Assembly (NCBI RefSeq): GCF_003315485.1
Contig: NZ_QNSE01000001.1
Coordinates: 248,001 to 312,000 of the forward strand
Length of the DNA stretch: 64,000 bases
Source: Marinomonas rhizomae
GTDB taxonomy: Bacteria > Pseudomonadota > Gammaproteobacteria > Pseudomonadales > Marinomonadaceae
Direction: 5' to 3'
Below the pieces are notes generated by a model, which saw only the letters and a list, made by a program, of their open reading frames with translations, was not told the DNA's origin and ran no database searches. This document shows, piece by piece, positions 17,808 to 27,472 of the stretch (positions are counted from its first letter, which is position 1; each line of letters begins with the position of its first letter). A program made the position numbers and the translations under genes.

Positions 17808-19046
17808 TCAGTCTTCTAAGGCCGTATTCTGGTTTTTTAAATGACTGGTCACTTGAAGAAAAAGTAGTAGGCCTGAGAGCATGCCAAAGCTGGCTAAACC
17901 AAACCAGACCCAGCTGTGAGACAGGTTGGTAGAACTAAGTAGCCAGCCTGTTGAAATGTTTCCAATAAAGGCATAAATACCGCCAATACAGGAATATAGC
18001 CCATAATGACTGCCCAATTCTTTTGCCTGACAAAAGGTTGGCACATGCGCTCCGAGTAATGGAAAAACCAGCATAGAGCCCAAACTAAAAAACAGGGCGC
18101 AGATTATGAAGGGAAGCGCTGGGACAGCTGAAATGGTTAAGTTGAGCCATAAATAGCTGGCACCCATGATGGTCATGCCAAGCCCCATGCCTGTCGCCGT
18201 TCCAAGATGCTTTGCTACGAAGCGACTCACGGGCATTTGCATGAGAACTCCGGTAATGGATGAGGTGGCGAATACCCAAGTAATGATGGTAACGTCCTGA
18301 GTGACTACGCGAACTTCATGAGGGGTTGCAATATACAGCTGGTGGAACAATAAGTGATAGACCGAGGAGCAGAGGACAAACAGCATAAAGGCTTTATGAG
18401 TCAGCATGCTGCCCCATTGTTGCCAAAAAACTGGCCGGTTTTTAGCCGTTTTTTGCTGTGATTCAAGCTCTGGTAAATAGCGCCATTGAATGATGAGGAG
18501 TACGCTGAATAAGCTAGCGGATAGAATGCCCACAAGCGAAAAATCTAAGCTTAGTAACGCCAACCCAAGCAATGGACCGAGTAGCATGCCTGCTTCTGAT
18601 GTCAGGTTCTGTAAGGCAAAGACTTTTTGTCTTTGATTTTGATGAGGGTATTCAGAGGCCAAATAAGCTTGGCTGCTAGGGGTAAATAATGCCCCAGCAA
18701 AGCCAGAGCAAAATGCCCCCAACAACAGAGCAGGCAAACTTTGTCCTAATCCTAATAGTGCAAAGCCTAAGATCCGAACGGCGCACCCCATTAAAATTAA
18801 GCGTTTATAGCCAAATCGGTCACCTAGTGTGCCACCGACCAAAAACAGACCTTGTTGACTCAGTACTCGTAAGCCAATAATGGCGCCTACATACCAACCA
18901 GTTAGGCCGATATCTTGTTCAAGATGATCTGCCAAATAAGGCAGTAGCATATAAAAGCCAAGATTGAAGGTGAAACCATTAATGACCAACACGCGACCTG
19001 CTGGAGACAGCAAGTGAAAATCGTTAATAAAGTGCTTAAATAGCAT
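17808..19046 (-). CDS. MFS transporter, MdtH-like
   Basis: A 412-residue 12-TM major facilitator protein of the drug:H+ antiporter-1 type: GWYVGAIIGLRVLSQQGLFLVGGTLGDRFGYKR contains the loop 2-3 motif (GxLaDrxGrkr) and FTPSSQAYLASEYP the TM5 region. It is the last gene of the minus-strand operon that starts with a siderophore-binding protein, 15 bases after the cupredoxin gene. Because of this position it could export a siderophore or move iron-free ligand out of the cytoplasm; a general drug-efflux role is equally compatible with the sequence. Confidence 0.82.
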   Translation of the reverse strand: MLFKHFINDFHLLSPAGRVLVINGFTFNLGFYMLLPYLADHLEQDIGLTGWYVGAIIGLRVLSQQGLFLVGGTLGDRFGYKRLILMGCAVRILGFALLGLGQSLPALLLGAFCSGFAGALFTPSSQAYLASEYPHQNQRQKVFALQNLTSEAGMLLGPLLGLALLSLDFSLVGILSASLFSVLLIIQWRYLPELESQQKTAKNRPVFWQQWGSMLTHKAFMLFVLCSSVYHLLFHQLYIATPHEVRVVTQDVTIITWVFATSSITGVLMQMPVSRFVAKHLGTATGMGLGMTIMGASYLWLNLTISAVPALPFIICALFFSLGSMLVFPLLGAHVPTFCQAKELGSHYGLYSCIGGIYAFIGNISTGWLLSSTNLSHSWVWFGLASFGMLSGLLLFLQVTSHLKNQNTALED

Positions 19047-19061
19047 GTGGCTCTTATAAAA

Positions 19062-19511
19062 TTAAGGTACTTGAATGTTGGCTAGTAGGGCATCGATGCG
19101 TTCGGGCTTTAACGCCATTTTGGCTCGTAATCTAGGCGCTTTTTTCTCAACTAGACTCAGGTTTTTGGCTTCGCCAACTTGAATGACTCCGACCATCCCC
19201 ATCATTAAATGAGGCGGGCAATAATAAAGATGGATGCCTTCTTGATCAAGCGCCACAGTGTACTCTTTATCCAAGGGTGTTTTCCATTGTTTCGCGTCTT
19301 TTGGCACCACATAGGACTGCGCATTGTGTCCCGAGTGAGTTGGTATAAAGGTGACGGTATCACCTAAACTGGCATGAATGTAGGCAGGTTGGAAAATCAT
19401 CCCACCGTCCTTACCTGATCCATAATTTAACATCTGTACCTGCCAATTTTTTGCTAATGAAGTACTGCTTAACATGATCAAAAATATGGAAAAAAGACAT
19501 TTAGAGAGCAC
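19062..19511 (-). CDS. pseudoazurin-like periplasmic cupredoxin
   Basis: A 149-residue protein with a Sec signal peptide (MLSKCLFSIFLIMLSSTSLAK, cleavage near residue 20). The type-1 copper ligands of pseudoazurin are visible: His62 (GHNAQS), Cys98, His101 and Met106 in YYCPPHLMMGM, with the exact C-x2-H-x4-M spacing of the family. I placed the start at GTG 19511 because AAAGGAG lies six bases upstream and the signal peptide begins there; a longer frame runs to 19604 inside the ATPase gene. It overlaps the ATPase stop by 11 bases. A copper electron carrier in a siderophore operon is unusual and suggests periplasmic redox chemistry on iron or ligand. Confidence 0.85.
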   Translation of the reverse strand: MLSKCLFSIFLIMLSSTSLAKNWQVQMLNYGSGKDGGMIFQPAYIHASLGDTVTFIPTHSGHNAQSYVVPKDAKQWKTPLDKEYTVALDQEGIHLYYCPPHLMMGMVGVIQVGEAKNLSLVEKKAPRLRAKMALKPERIDALLANIQVP

Positions 19512-20346
19512 GTTCAACTCCTTTGGACGAATTGGAAGAGGTGTGTTGTTGGCTTTCGGCTGATAGGGGCTGCGCTTGTTTGCCTTGTCGAATCGTGCGA
19601 ACAAATGGAATGCCTTGTGAATCCTTTGATATCTCCGCTTTTACACCGTACACCTGCTCGACAAGTTGCGGGGTAAGAATGTCGCTAGGGTGGCCACTTT
19701 CAACCACATGACCCTCTTTTAGAACCAATAAGTTATCGGCATATTGGGCGGCTAGGTTTAGGTCATGGAGTACCATTAAGGTGACCCAGCCTTGTTGTTT
19801 AGTCTGCTGATCCAAATGATCTAAAAGTACATGTTGGAAATGCAAATCTAAGGCGCTTACTGGCTCATCTAACATGAGAATTTTAGGGTTCCTCATCAGA
19901 GCTTGTGCAAATAAGATCATCTGACATTGTCCACCACTGAGCTTATTGACGGAGCGATTTGCTAAATGCAATAGCCCAATGGTTTCCAACGCGCTAAGCG
20001 CTTGTTCGATGAGTGAGTCGTCCAGTCGCAAACTCAAGGCATCCAATTGCCCAAGTAAGACCACCTCCAACACACTTAACTCAACATCAAGGCGAATGTC
20101 TTGAGGCATGTAGCCAAATTGCTTACGCCAATGGGACAGTTGCTTTGGATGAAGTGTTTCATCAAAAAACGAGATGTCACCAGACTTGGCTTGAATATCG
20201 CCAAACAGGGTTTTCAAGAGCGTACTTTTTCCTGTGCCATTCGGACCAATAATCACATTAACTTTGCCCGGTTGGAGAGAGAACGACATGTTCTTGGCGA
20301 GTATCAAGGTGTCCAAAGACACATTGAGATTGTTCACTTGCAGCAT
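19501..20346 (-). CDS. siderophore ABC transporter ATPase (FecE/FepC type)
   Basis: A 281-residue ATPase: Walker A GPNGTGKST near residue 34, signature NKLSGGQCQMILFAQAL, Walker B ILMLDEPVSALD, H-loop VLHDLNLAAQYADN. This is the pattern of iron-chelate importer ATPases that pair with FecCD-type permeases. The C-terminal 25 residues (about residue 255 on) are polar and overlap the cupredoxin start. It lies three bases after the permease gene. Confidence 0.9.
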   Translation of the reverse strand: MLQVNNLNVSLDTLILAKNMSFSLQPGKVNVIIGPNGTGKSTLLKTLFGDIQAKSGDISFFDETLHPKQLSHWRKQFGYMPQDIRLDVELSVLEVVLLGQLDALSLRLDDSLIEQALSALETIGLLHLANRSVNKLSGGQCQMILFAQALMRNPKILMLDEPVSALDLHFQHVLLDHLDQQTKQQGWVTLMVLHDLNLAAQYADNLLVLKEGHVVESGHPSDILTPQLVEQVYGVKAEISKDSQGIPFVRTIRQGKQAQPLSAESQQHTSSNSSKGVERAL

Positions 20347-20349
20347 AAT

Positions 20350-21405
20350 TTAGCGCCTTTTTCCTAAAATTAGCCAAAAGAAGAAAGGCACACCTATGAT
20401 CGCGGTGACGATCCCGATCGGGAATAAAGCGCCAGGGACAATGACCTTAGAAAGAACGGATGCACTGGATAATAAAAAAGCACCGATTAAAAAAGATAGA
20501 GGCAGAAAGAAGCGTTGGTCTTCGCCTACCAGAATTTTGGCGATGTTGGGGGCGACAATACCAATAAAGCCGATGATACCCACAAAACTGGTCACAGTAG
20601 CGGTCATCAAAGCCACAATGAAAAGCGTTTTTAACCTTAAGCGACTGACGTTTACGCCTAGGCTTTTTGCTCGTTCCTCGCCCAATCTTAGGGCGGTTAG
20701 CTGCCAAGCATCTCTCATTAGAAACACCATGCACACGAATGTGATGCTGCCGACAATGGCGAGGTTGCTCCATGACGCTTTTGATAAACTGCCGAACAAC
20801 CAAAATAAAATTTGCTGGCTGAGTTCGGGAGAAGAGATGAATTGCACTAATGACAGCAATGACTGGAATAGGAAAAGTAAGGCAATCCCGGCCAAGATCA
20901 GTTGTCCCGAACTAATGTGTCGCATAGTGGCGAGAGCAAATAGGAAGGCCGCAGCCAACATACAGCAAATAAAAGCACCAAGCGGTACGGCCACATTGGC
21001 ATTTAATCCCAGTGAACCGACATAAAGCGTTAATGCTGCGCCAAAACCTGCAGCCGCGGCCATTCCTAAGGTATACGGGCTGGCCATAGGATTGTTTAAC
21101 AGAGTTTGCATCTCGGCACCGCCAACCCCTAATACACCACCGACAATGACCGCCATGATTGCAATGGGTAATCTGAGGTTGGTAACGATGACCTTGGTGG
21201 TTGGGTCTACTTCTGTATTAAAGCCAATTAAGTGAAGCAGGGCATTTGCAACGTCTTTGACGTTTAAAAGAGATGGGCCAGTGGCCACATCCAAAATGAA
21301 AGAGGTCAATAAAACCACGGATAGGATACTAATAACAAACCAGCGACGTTGCTCAGAACGTCGCTGGTTTGAAATAGCATCAGAAAGTAAACCTGATGAC
21401 TGCAT
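20350..21405 (-). CDS. siderophore ABC transporter permease (FecCD family)
   Basis: A 351-residue inner-membrane permease with about ten hydrophobic segments and the FecCD/BtuC hallmarks: RLPIAIMAVIVGGVLGVGGAEMQTLLNNPMASPYTLGMA and the coupling segment GFIGIVAPNIAKILVGEDQR. A single permease gene is present, so the transporter is presumably a homodimer, unlike the fepDG and fatDC pairs elsewhere in the window. Second gene in the operon after the binding protein. Confidence 0.92.
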   Translation of the reverse strand: MQSSGLLSDAISNQRRSEQRRWFVISILSVVLLTSFILDVATGPSLLNVKDVANALLHLIGFNTEVDPTTKVIVTNLRLPIAIMAVIVGGVLGVGGAEMQTLLNNPMASPYTLGMAAAAGFGAALTLYVGSLGLNANVAVPLGAFICCMLAAAFLFALATMRHISSGQLILAGIALLFLFQSLLSLVQFISSPELSQQILFWLFGSLSKASWSNLAIVGSITFVCMVFLMRDAWQLTALRLGEERAKSLGVNVSRLRLKTLFIVALMTATVTSFVGIIGFIGIVAPNIAKILVGEDQRFFLPLSFLIGAFLLSSASVLSKVIVPGALFPIGIVTAIIGVPFFFWLILGKRR

Positions 21406-21441
21406 AGTTAGAATACCGACTTTAACTGTGTAAGCGGTATA

Positions 21442-22542
21442 TTACTCCGAAATTTGAACGGTAAAAGTACCTGTTGGGGTAACTGGTAAGTATTTTTTAT
21501 AGAAATCCAAGTACGCTTGTTCTGGATTGATGTCCTTAAAGACGCTGGGGTACATGGCTTTGGCCATAAACTGAGCCATAGATGCGTCTAGGATAGTACG
21601 TGATGCACCTTGATAGATGCCGTACACTTGGCCTTTTTCAACGGCTGGCATTTGTGCCCAACCTGGACGATTGGTAAAGCCTTTTAGGCGTTCCTCTGCA
21701 AGAGTGCGTTTAATGCCTTGTCCCATTGGCATAGCGTCGCCTTTGACACCGGATTCAGTACCTGCAATGAACACAACCTGCGGCTTAGATGCCAGCACCT
21801 GTTCTGGATTCATCGGTCCCCACCATTCAACAAAGGGTGCGGCGATGTTATCTCCTTGCAGCATGGTGACCATTGCGCCCCACATGTTTTTACCGTAAGT
21901 GAAACTGTACTGACTCGGCCCTTTATTGCCAAATTCGACGTAAGTACGAGGCTGCGGAAGGTTCGCAGCTTGAATGCGAGATAACGTTGCTTCAATGGTC
22001 GCTTGGTATTCATTCGCAATTTGATTCGCACGTTCTTCTTGGCCGGTTAAAGTGCCGATGATATGCGTGCTTTTTAAATGACGTTGTAAGGTCTGCGCAT
22101 TGTAATCCACAACCACAATAGGAATGCCGGCGTCTTCTAGACGGTCAACGTCCATGCCTAAACCTTTGTATTGCCAATCTGAAAGTAGGACCACGCTCGG
22201 TTTAAGGCTCAGTACTTTTTCAATGGAAAAGGTTTGAGCTTCAACTTCTCCTACATCGGGAATGTCTTTTAGAGAGGGGCGGTATTGAGTGTATAGGTTC
22301 CAGCTTGCAGGGCGCCAGCCTTCCCATGTATCACGGGATAAGCCAACGACATGGTCAAAGGCTTTCTCCGTGCCTATCGCCATATAATCTTCGGCATAAA
22401 ATCCGAGAACAACACGTTTAGCCGGCACGTCGACTTCGACTTGTCGCCCTAATACGTCATCTATAACGGTTACTTTTGCTTGGACTGCACCAGTTAATAT
22501 GGACATTCCAAGAGCCATGGCAAGAAGGGAACCTAGCTTCAT
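21442..22542 (-). CDS. periplasmic siderophore-binding protein (FecB/TroA-like)
   Basis: A 366-residue exported protein. I start it at ATG 22542 (MKLGSLLAMALGMS...VQAK, a signal peptide) with AAGGA eight bases upstream; the longer frame to 22608 would run through a Fur box. The body is the helical-backbone TroA/FecB fold: VTVIDDVLGRQVEVDVPAKRVV, IEKVLSLKPSVVLLS, and PEQVLASKPQVVFIAG. First gene of the operon, divergent from entC across a shared Fur-controlled region. Its siderophore is not identifiable from sequence; a DHB-containing chelate is likely from context. Confidence 0.87.
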   Translation of the reverse strand: MKLGSLLAMALGMSILTGAVQAKVTVIDDVLGRQVEVDVPAKRVVLGFYAEDYMAIGTEKAFDHVVGLSRDTWEGWRPASWNLYTQYRPSLKDIPDVGEVEAQTFSIEKVLSLKPSVVLLSDWQYKGLGMDVDRLEDAGIPIVVVDYNAQTLQRHLKSTHIIGTLTGQEERANQIANEYQATIEATLSRIQAANLPQPRTYVEFGNKGPSQYSFTYGKNMWGAMVTMLQGDNIAAPFVEWWGPMNPEQVLASKPQVVFIAGTESGVKGDAMPMGQGIKRTLAEERLKGFTNRPGWAQMPAVEKGQVYGIYQGASRTILDASMAQFMAKAMYPSVFKDINPEQAYLDFYKKYLPVTPTGTFTVQISE

Positions 22543-22559
22543 CAATGCGATCCTTTTTT

Positions 22560-22578
22560 GAGAATGATTTTCGTTTGC
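22560..22578. promoter_or_regulatory. Fur box upstream of the siderophore-binding protein operon
   Basis: GAGAATGATTTTCGTTTGC matches the 19-bp Fur consensus at 13 positions by my hand count. It lies 18 bases before the ATG at 22542, within the divergent region shared with entC. Confidence 0.65.
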
Positions 22579-22759
22579 GAATCTTACGGATCGAGAGGGA
22601 TTAATCAAGCGTTTTATTAAGATTTAAGGTGTATTTGAGAGTTATTTTTATATGAAATAAGAGAGAAAGCTTTATTTTTTAAAAAGGAGCTCCTACGAAG
22701 TTAAGAAACTTCAACAGAGTGCTTACGGATAATTTACAAGTAAGTATTTTTCATTTTAA

Positions 22760-22814
22760 TTGAAAATAATTCTCATTAAGTCTATATTGTTTTTTGATAA
22801 TGGTTATCATTACA
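22760..22814 (+). promoter_or_regulatory. Fur-repressed entC promoter with two Fur boxes
   Basis: A near-consensus sigma-70 promoter, TTGAAA (22760-22765), 17-bp spacer, TATATT (22783-22788). One Fur-box-like site (GAAAATAATTCTCATTA) covers the -35/spacer and a second, stronger one (GATAATGGTTATCATTA, 22796-22812) covers the start-site region; by hand count the second 19-mer matches the consensus at 15 positions. This arrangement predicts tight iron repression of entCEBA. Confidence 0.8.
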
Positions 22815-22825
22815 TGGAGTTTGTT

Positions 22826-24001
22826 ATGGACGCTACCCTTCCAAAATATACTGATGCTTTAGCATTAGATAGATCTCAAAATGATGTGTTTTTATTCAAT
22901 TCAAACTTTAATCTTGTGCGCACTAATGGTATTCGTCAACGTATTACTGTTCCTCTGCTTAGTGGTGCTTTTCATCAAGAAGTCCAAACGGTATTTAAAA
23001 AAGAGAAAATTCAAGGACGGTGTAATCCTATTTTAGTTGGGGCCATTCCATTTGATATGAATCAGCCCGCTCAACTGGTGATACCGGAGTGGTATGAAAG
23101 GGCGAAACCTTTCAGCTGTACTTTTTCACCATTCATCGATAAAGACTTTATTCATCATGCAAGTCAGCATAGCTTTACTCCAAACTATGTAGATTTTATA
23201 GACATGATAGAACAAGCGCTGTCAATTCTTAAGAATAGTTCTCTGAAAAAAGTGGTGTTATCTAAAATACTTAAATTAACTTTAGATAGAAACGTTGATA
23301 TACCTCGTTTATTGGCCAATATAATGGCGCAAAACCCAAGTGCTTATCATTTTAGTGTGCCGCTTGAAAATAGTGTTTTAATTGGTGCTAGTCCTGAATT
23401 ACTTGTCAGAAAACAAGGCAATAACATATTCTCCAATCCACTAGCGGGGTCTGCTAAACGTTTTAGAGATGTTGATGCTGATCGAGAGGCTGCACAAACT
23501 CTATCTAATTCCGTTAAAGACCAATATGAACACCGACTTGTTGTTGATGCGATTCATGCGGCTTTATTACCTCTTGTTGAAAGCTTTAGAGCGCAAGAGA
23601 AGCCTCGTTTGATTTCAACACCCACGATGTGGCATTTATCAACCGATATTGAGGCGACACTTCCAACCATTAATACGCCTTCAATTTTTGATCTTATAAA
23701 GCATATCCATCCTACACCCGCAATGTGCGGTACTCCGACAGTGCAAGCACAGCATCGTATTGAAGCACTAGAACCTCATCAACGGGGTTTTTTCAGCGGC
23801 TTAGTTGGTTGGTGTGACGCAGAAGGTAATGGCGAGTGGGCTATTGCAATACGTTGTGCAGAAGTATCAGACAATAAAGTGACCTTATTCGCTGGAGCTG
23901 GAATCGTGCCAGATTCAAATCCCGAGAGTGAATGGTTAGAAACCAGTGCAAAAATGCGCACTATGCTGAATGCATTTGGAATAAAGGAAGATGTAATATG
24001 A
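22826..24001 (+). CDS. entC: isochorismate synthase
   Basis: A 391-residue enzyme converting chorismate to isochorismate, the first step to 2,3-dihydroxybenzoate. Chorismate-binding motifs are present: [33 protein letters not shown] and [20 protein letters not shown] chose ATG 22826 because GGAG lies six bases upstream and the length then equals E. coli EntC; the frame extends to 22760 only by running through the promoter and Fur box. It overlaps entE by ATGA (23998-24001). Confidence 0.95.
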   Translation: MDATLPKYTDALALDRSQNDVFLFNSNFNLVRTNGIRQRITVPLLSGAFHQEVQTVFKKEKIQGRCNPILVGAIPFDMNQPAQLVIPEWYERAKPFSCTFSPFIDKDFIHHASQHSFTPNYVDFIDMIEQALSILKNSSLKKVVLSKILKLTLDRNVDIPRLLANIMAQNPSAYHFSVPLENSVLIGASPELLVRKQGNNIFSNPLAGSAKRFRDVDADREAAQTLSNSVKDQYEHRLVVDAIHAALLPLVESFRAQEKPRLISTPTMWHLSTDIEATLPTINTPSIFDLIKHIHPTPAMCGTPTVQAQHRIEALEPHQRGFFSGLVGWCDAEGNGEWAIAIRCAEVSDNKVTLFAGAGIVPDSNPESEWLETSAKMRTMLNAFGIKEDVI

Positions 24002-25638
24002 GCATTACTTATACGCCATGGCCTGGATCGTTTGCCAAGAAATACCGAGAAAGGGGCTATTGGACCGATCGTCCATTGCTGGATTTAATTGAGAATGCGC
24101 CACAAGAAAATATTGCTGTTATTTGTGGTGAAAGATCGCTGAGCTATCAAAATTTGTGCTCTCAATCTAAGCGGTTAGCGGTTTACTTTCAGGACCTTGG
24201 TTTATGTACTGGAGATACAGCATTAGTTCAGCTTCCTAATGTCGCTGAGTTTTATGTGGTGTTCTTTGCGCTTATACGTCTGGGTGTCGCACCTGTTAAT
24301 GCACTGTTTAGTCATAATAAAAATGAATTAACCGCTTATGCTAAACAAATCGAACCTAAGATTATCATAGCCAGTAATGAGCATGCCTTATTTCATGATA
24401 GTGCCTTTTTCAGCACGCTGAGTGTATCGTCAAAAGAATTGCCGCATGTTTTGCTTGTAGGTAAATCAGAATGGGCTGAATCTCTTGAAAATGTGCTTAG
24501 TTCATCGACGAGTACGTTATTAACTGCATTACCAAGTAAGGCGCATGATGTGGCGTTTTTTCAGCTTTCTGGTGGCAGTACCGGTACACCAAAACTTATC
24601 CCAAGAACGCATAATGATTACTTTTTTAGTGTGCGTCGTAGTACAGAAATTTGTCATTTTACGGCAGCTACAAAGTATTTATGTGCCTTACCTTGCGCAC
24701 ATAATTTTCCAATGAGCTCTCCTGGTGCTTTCGGTGTTTTTCATGTTGGTGGCTGTGTGGTTATGTCGCCAAGCCCTGATCCGAATACGTGTTTTGAGTT
24801 AATTGAACGTTATCGAGTTACGGTTGCTGCGTTGGTTCCTCCTGCTTTGACTTTATGGCTACAAGCGGCGCAGTTGAATAAAGCTGCTTTGTCTTCATTG
24901 CAGCTAATGCAGGTTGGTGGGGCGAAATTGAGTGAAAGTCTTGCTCGACAAGTTCCAATTGTATTGGGTTGTCAGTTGCAACAGATTCTTGGTATGGCTG
25001 AAGGCTTGGTGAATTACACTAGGTTGGATGATGATTTTGAGACAATAGTTACAACGCAAGGCCGTCCTATGTGTTCGCTTGATGAAGTGAAAATCATTAA
25101 TAATGCTGGTGAAGACGTTGCAGCAGGAGAAATTGGTGAATTAATAACTCGAGGCCCTTATACCATCCGTGGTTATTATAAGGCACCAGATCATAACGCT
25201 AAAGTATTTGATTCTGAGGGGTTTTATCATTCGGGCGATTTAGTGCGTCGTAATGATAATGGCTATTTAACGGTTGTTGGGCGGGATAAAGATCAAATAA
25301 ATCGTGGCGGTGAAAAGATTGCTGCAGAAGAAATAGAAAACCTCCTATTGAAGCATGAGCAGATTATGCACAGTGCGCTCGTCTCTATGCCAGATAGTAT
25401 GATGGGAGAAAAGAGCTGTGCTTTTATTGTCCCTAAAGCTGCTGGTCATGGAATGAAAAGTATCATGTTGCGTAAATATTTAAGGGGGCTTGGTGTGGCG
25501 GATTATAAAGTGCCTGATAGATTTGAATTTATTGACTCTCTTCCCCTTACGCCAGTTGGTAAGCCTAATAAAGTTGTATTGCGCGAAGAGATACGCCAAC
25601 GCTTACAGTCTAATTCTGAATTAGACAAAACGCTATAA
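23998..25638 (+). CDS. entE: 2,3-dihydroxybenzoate-AMP ligase
   Basis: A 546-residue stand-alone adenylation enzyme that activates DHB and loads it onto an aryl carrier protein. It starts [22 protein letters not shown] as in EntE/DhbE. Core motifs: [17 protein letters not shown] (P-loop), [38 protein letters not shown] and the C-terminal catalytic Lys in [10 protein letters not shown]. It is the only DHB ligase in the window, so it must serve whichever aryl carrier is functional, most likely the one encoded at 53947. Start fixed by ATGA overlap with entC. Confidence 0.95.
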   Translation: MSITYTPWPGSFAKKYRERGYWTDRPLLDLIENAPQENIAVICGERSLSYQNLCSQSKRLAVYFQDLGLCTGDTALVQLPNVAEFYVVFFALIRLGVAPVNALFSHNKNELTAYAKQIEPKIIIASNEHALFHDSAFFSTLSVSSKELPHVLLVGKSEWAESLENVLSSSTSTLLTALPSKAHDVAFFQLSGGSTGTPKLIPRTHNDYFFSVRRSTEICHFTAATKYLCALPCAHNFPMSSPGAFGVFHVGGCVVMSPSPDPNTCFELIERYRVTVAALVPPALTLWLQAAQLNKAALSSLQLMQVGGAKLSESLARQVPIVLGCQLQQILGMAEGLVNYTRLDDDFETIVTTQGRPMCSLDEVKIINNAGEDVAAGEIGELITRGPYTIRGYYKAPDHNAKVFDSEGFYHSGDLVRRNDNGYLTVVGRDKDQINRGGEKIAAEEIENLLLKHEQIMHSALVSMPDSMMGEKSCAFIVPKAAGHGMKSIMLRKYLRGLGVADYKVPDRFEFIDSLPLTPVGKPNKVVLREEIRQRLQSNSELDKTL

Positions 25639-25651
25639 AAAAAGGACTATT

Positions 25652-26533
25652 ATGAGCATCCCAACAATACCTTCTTACCCTATGCCAACACCTGATACTT
25701 TTCCTAACCAAAAAGTGAATTGGGTATTGGAACCGAAGCGTGCCGTGTTTTTGATTCATGATATGCAGGCGTATTTTTTACGTTTTTACAGTCCTGAATC
25801 TGAGTTAATTAAAACCCTAAAACAAAATCTGGCTGCGATCAAAGCGTACTGTCGAGCGAATGGTATTCCTATTGTTTATACCGCACAGCCCAATGATCAA
25901 AAGCCCGAAGATAGGGCTTTGCTTAATGATATGTGGGGGAGTGGGTTGAATAATTTCCCTGAGTTGCAAAACATTGTCGAAGAACTGGCCCCGGATGAAA
26001 AAGATACTGTGTTGGTGAAGTGGCGCTATAGCGCTTATCATCGCTCTAATTTACAAGAGCTTATGCAGGGCTGGGGGCGTGATCAATTATTAATTGGTGG
26101 TGTTTATGCTCACATTGGCTGCATGATTACTGCCGTAGATGCCTTTATGCGCGATATTCAACCGTTTTTGATCGGAGATGCTTTGGCAGACTTTAGTGAG
26201 GAAGAGCATCGTCAAGCTCTAGCATTTACTGGAGGGCGAACAGGGCGTGTCGTATCAACCAAAGAGGTGCTTATCGCAACAGATGTTGCTGGTGTGGCTT
26301 TTCATTATGAGCAACTGAAAGCGCAGATTTTTGCATGCCTTGACGACGATATTCAAGAATTTAGTGCCGATAAGGATCTTATAGAATATGGGCTTGATGC
26401 GATTCAAGTTATGTCGTTGGTGGCAAAATGGAAGGTTAAGGGAATTGAGGTTTCTTTTCAGGAATTAGCGGCTGCCGCAACGCTTAATGGCTGGTGGAGC
26501 CTTATTCAAAGTAAAAGAGAGTGTGCAGTATGA
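25652..26533 (+). CDS. entB: isochorismatase with an inactivated aryl carrier domain
   Basis: A 293-residue EntB homologue. The isochorismatase domain (about 1-210) is intact: VFLIHDMQAYFLRFY, VKWRYSAYHRS and GGVYAHIGCMITAVDAFM. The C-terminal aryl carrier domain (about 215-290) is recognisable (LIEYGLDAIQVMSL, LNGWW), but the phosphopantetheine-accepting Ser of the GLDS motif is Ala250 (codon GCG, 26399-26401). It should therefore make 2,3-dihydro-DHB from isochorismate but cannot be loaded with DHB. SD AAGGAC precedes ATG. It overlaps entA by ATGA. Compare the intact paralogue at 53947-54855. Confidence 0.93.
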   Translation: MSIPTIPSYPMPTPDTFPNQKVNWVLEPKRAVFLIHDMQAYFLRFYSPESELIKTLKQNLAAIKAYCRANGIPIVYTAQPNDQKPEDRALLNDMWGSGLNNFPELQNIVEELAPDEKDTVLVKWRYSAYHRSNLQELMQGWGRDQLLIGGVYAHIGCMITAVDAFMRDIQPFLIGDALADFSEEEHRQALAFTGGRTGRVVSTKEVLIATDVAGVAFHYEQLKAQIFACLDDDIQEFSADKDLIEYGLDAIQVMSLVAKWKVKGIEVSFQELAAAATLNGWWSLIQSKRECAV

Positions 26534-27288
26534 TCAATTCTCTCGATTTCTCTGGGAAAACTGTATGGGTGACTGGCGCCGGAAGAGGAATAGGATTAGA
26601 AGTGGCTAATCAATTTACTGAGCTGGGCGCGAACGTTATTGGTTTTGATCTGTCATTTGATAATGAGTTTTACGGTTTTAATTGTGTAGTGCTGGATATT
26701 AGCGATGAAGATGCTGTCTCTCATGCTGTGCAAAAAGTACTGAGTGGTTTTCCACGATTAGATGTCTTGGTTAATGGTGCAGGTATATTACGCCTAGGAA
26801 GTGTAGAGGAAACAGGCTTTGATGATTTCAAACGCTGCTTTAATGTCAATGCTGGTGGTGCTTTTTTAATGGTTAAGCATACGATTCCAACCTTTAAGCG
26901 TCAGAGGGGTGGGGCGATTGTCACGATTAGCTCGAACGCGGCAAAGGTTCCACGTCAAAATATGGCTGCTTACTGTGCTTCCAAAGCTGCTTTGAGTTCG
27001 CTTAGTCATACGGCTGGATTAGAGTTGGCACCTTATGGTGTGCGTTGTAACTTGGTGTGCCCTGGCTCAACAGATACACCAATGCAGCGAATGTTGTGGA
27101 CAAATAATGAAGCAGAGCAGAGCACTATCAAAGGCTTTCCAGAACAATATAAACTCGGTATACCTTTAGGGAAAATTGCCCAACCGAACGATGTTGCCCA
27201 AGTGGTCTTGTTCTTTGCTTCCGCAATGTCGAACCATATCACTATGCAAGATGTAGTGGTGGACGGTGGTGCAACCTTGAATGCTTAA
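26530..27288 (+). CDS. entA: 2,3-dihydro-2,3-dihydroxybenzoate dehydrogenase
   Basis: A 252-residue short-chain dehydrogenase completing DHB synthesis with NAD+. Motifs: VTGAGRGIG (nucleotide binding), NGAG, catalytic Ser in VTISSNAAK, Y-x3-K in YCASK, and the CPGSTDTPM segment typical of EntA. Start ATG 26530 overlaps the entB stop (ATGA); an upstream in-frame GTG at 26521 is less likely. Last gene of entCEBA, followed by a terminator. Confidence 0.95.
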   Translation: MINSLDFSGKTVWVTGAGRGIGLEVANQFTELGANVIGFDLSFDNEFYGFNCVVLDISDEDAVSHAVQKVLSGFPRLDVLVNGAGILRLGSVEETGFDDFKRCFNVNAGGAFLMVKHTIPTFKRQRGGAIVTISSNAAKVPRQNMAAYCASKAALSSLSHTAGLELAPYGVRCNLVCPGSTDTPMQRMLWTNNEAEQSTIKGFPEQYKLGIPLGKIAQPNDVAQVVLFFASAMSNHITMQDVVVDGGATLNA

Positions 27289-27311
27289 TGAGTTTCTTTT
27301 GAAACAGATTG

Positions 27312-27347
27312 AATGCTCAATATAGTTGTTATGTTGGGCATTTTTTA
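27312..27347 (+). terminator. terminator of entCEBA
   Basis: AATGCTCAA (27312-27320) pairs with TTGGGCATT (27334-27342), one G-U pair, followed by TTTTT. Confidence 0.8.
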
Positions 27348-27472
27348 TTAGCTGTAACTAAATGGTATGTGTCTTAACTTGATTTTTAAAATGGCGAGTG
27401 TTCGTTTGTTTATTGAAAATGGAATTTTGGATGAAGTGCTTTACCCTATTGCAATAATAAAAGACAGTGCAT

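Noticed and set aside
19512..19604. N-terminal extension of the cupredoxin
   Set aside because: It reads through the ATPase gene end and would bury the signal peptide; AAAGGAG before GTG 19511 gives a proper start.
20396..21025. 209-codon plus-strand frame
   Set aside because: Lies entirely antisense to the clear FecCD permease gene; low-complexity, shadow-type translation.
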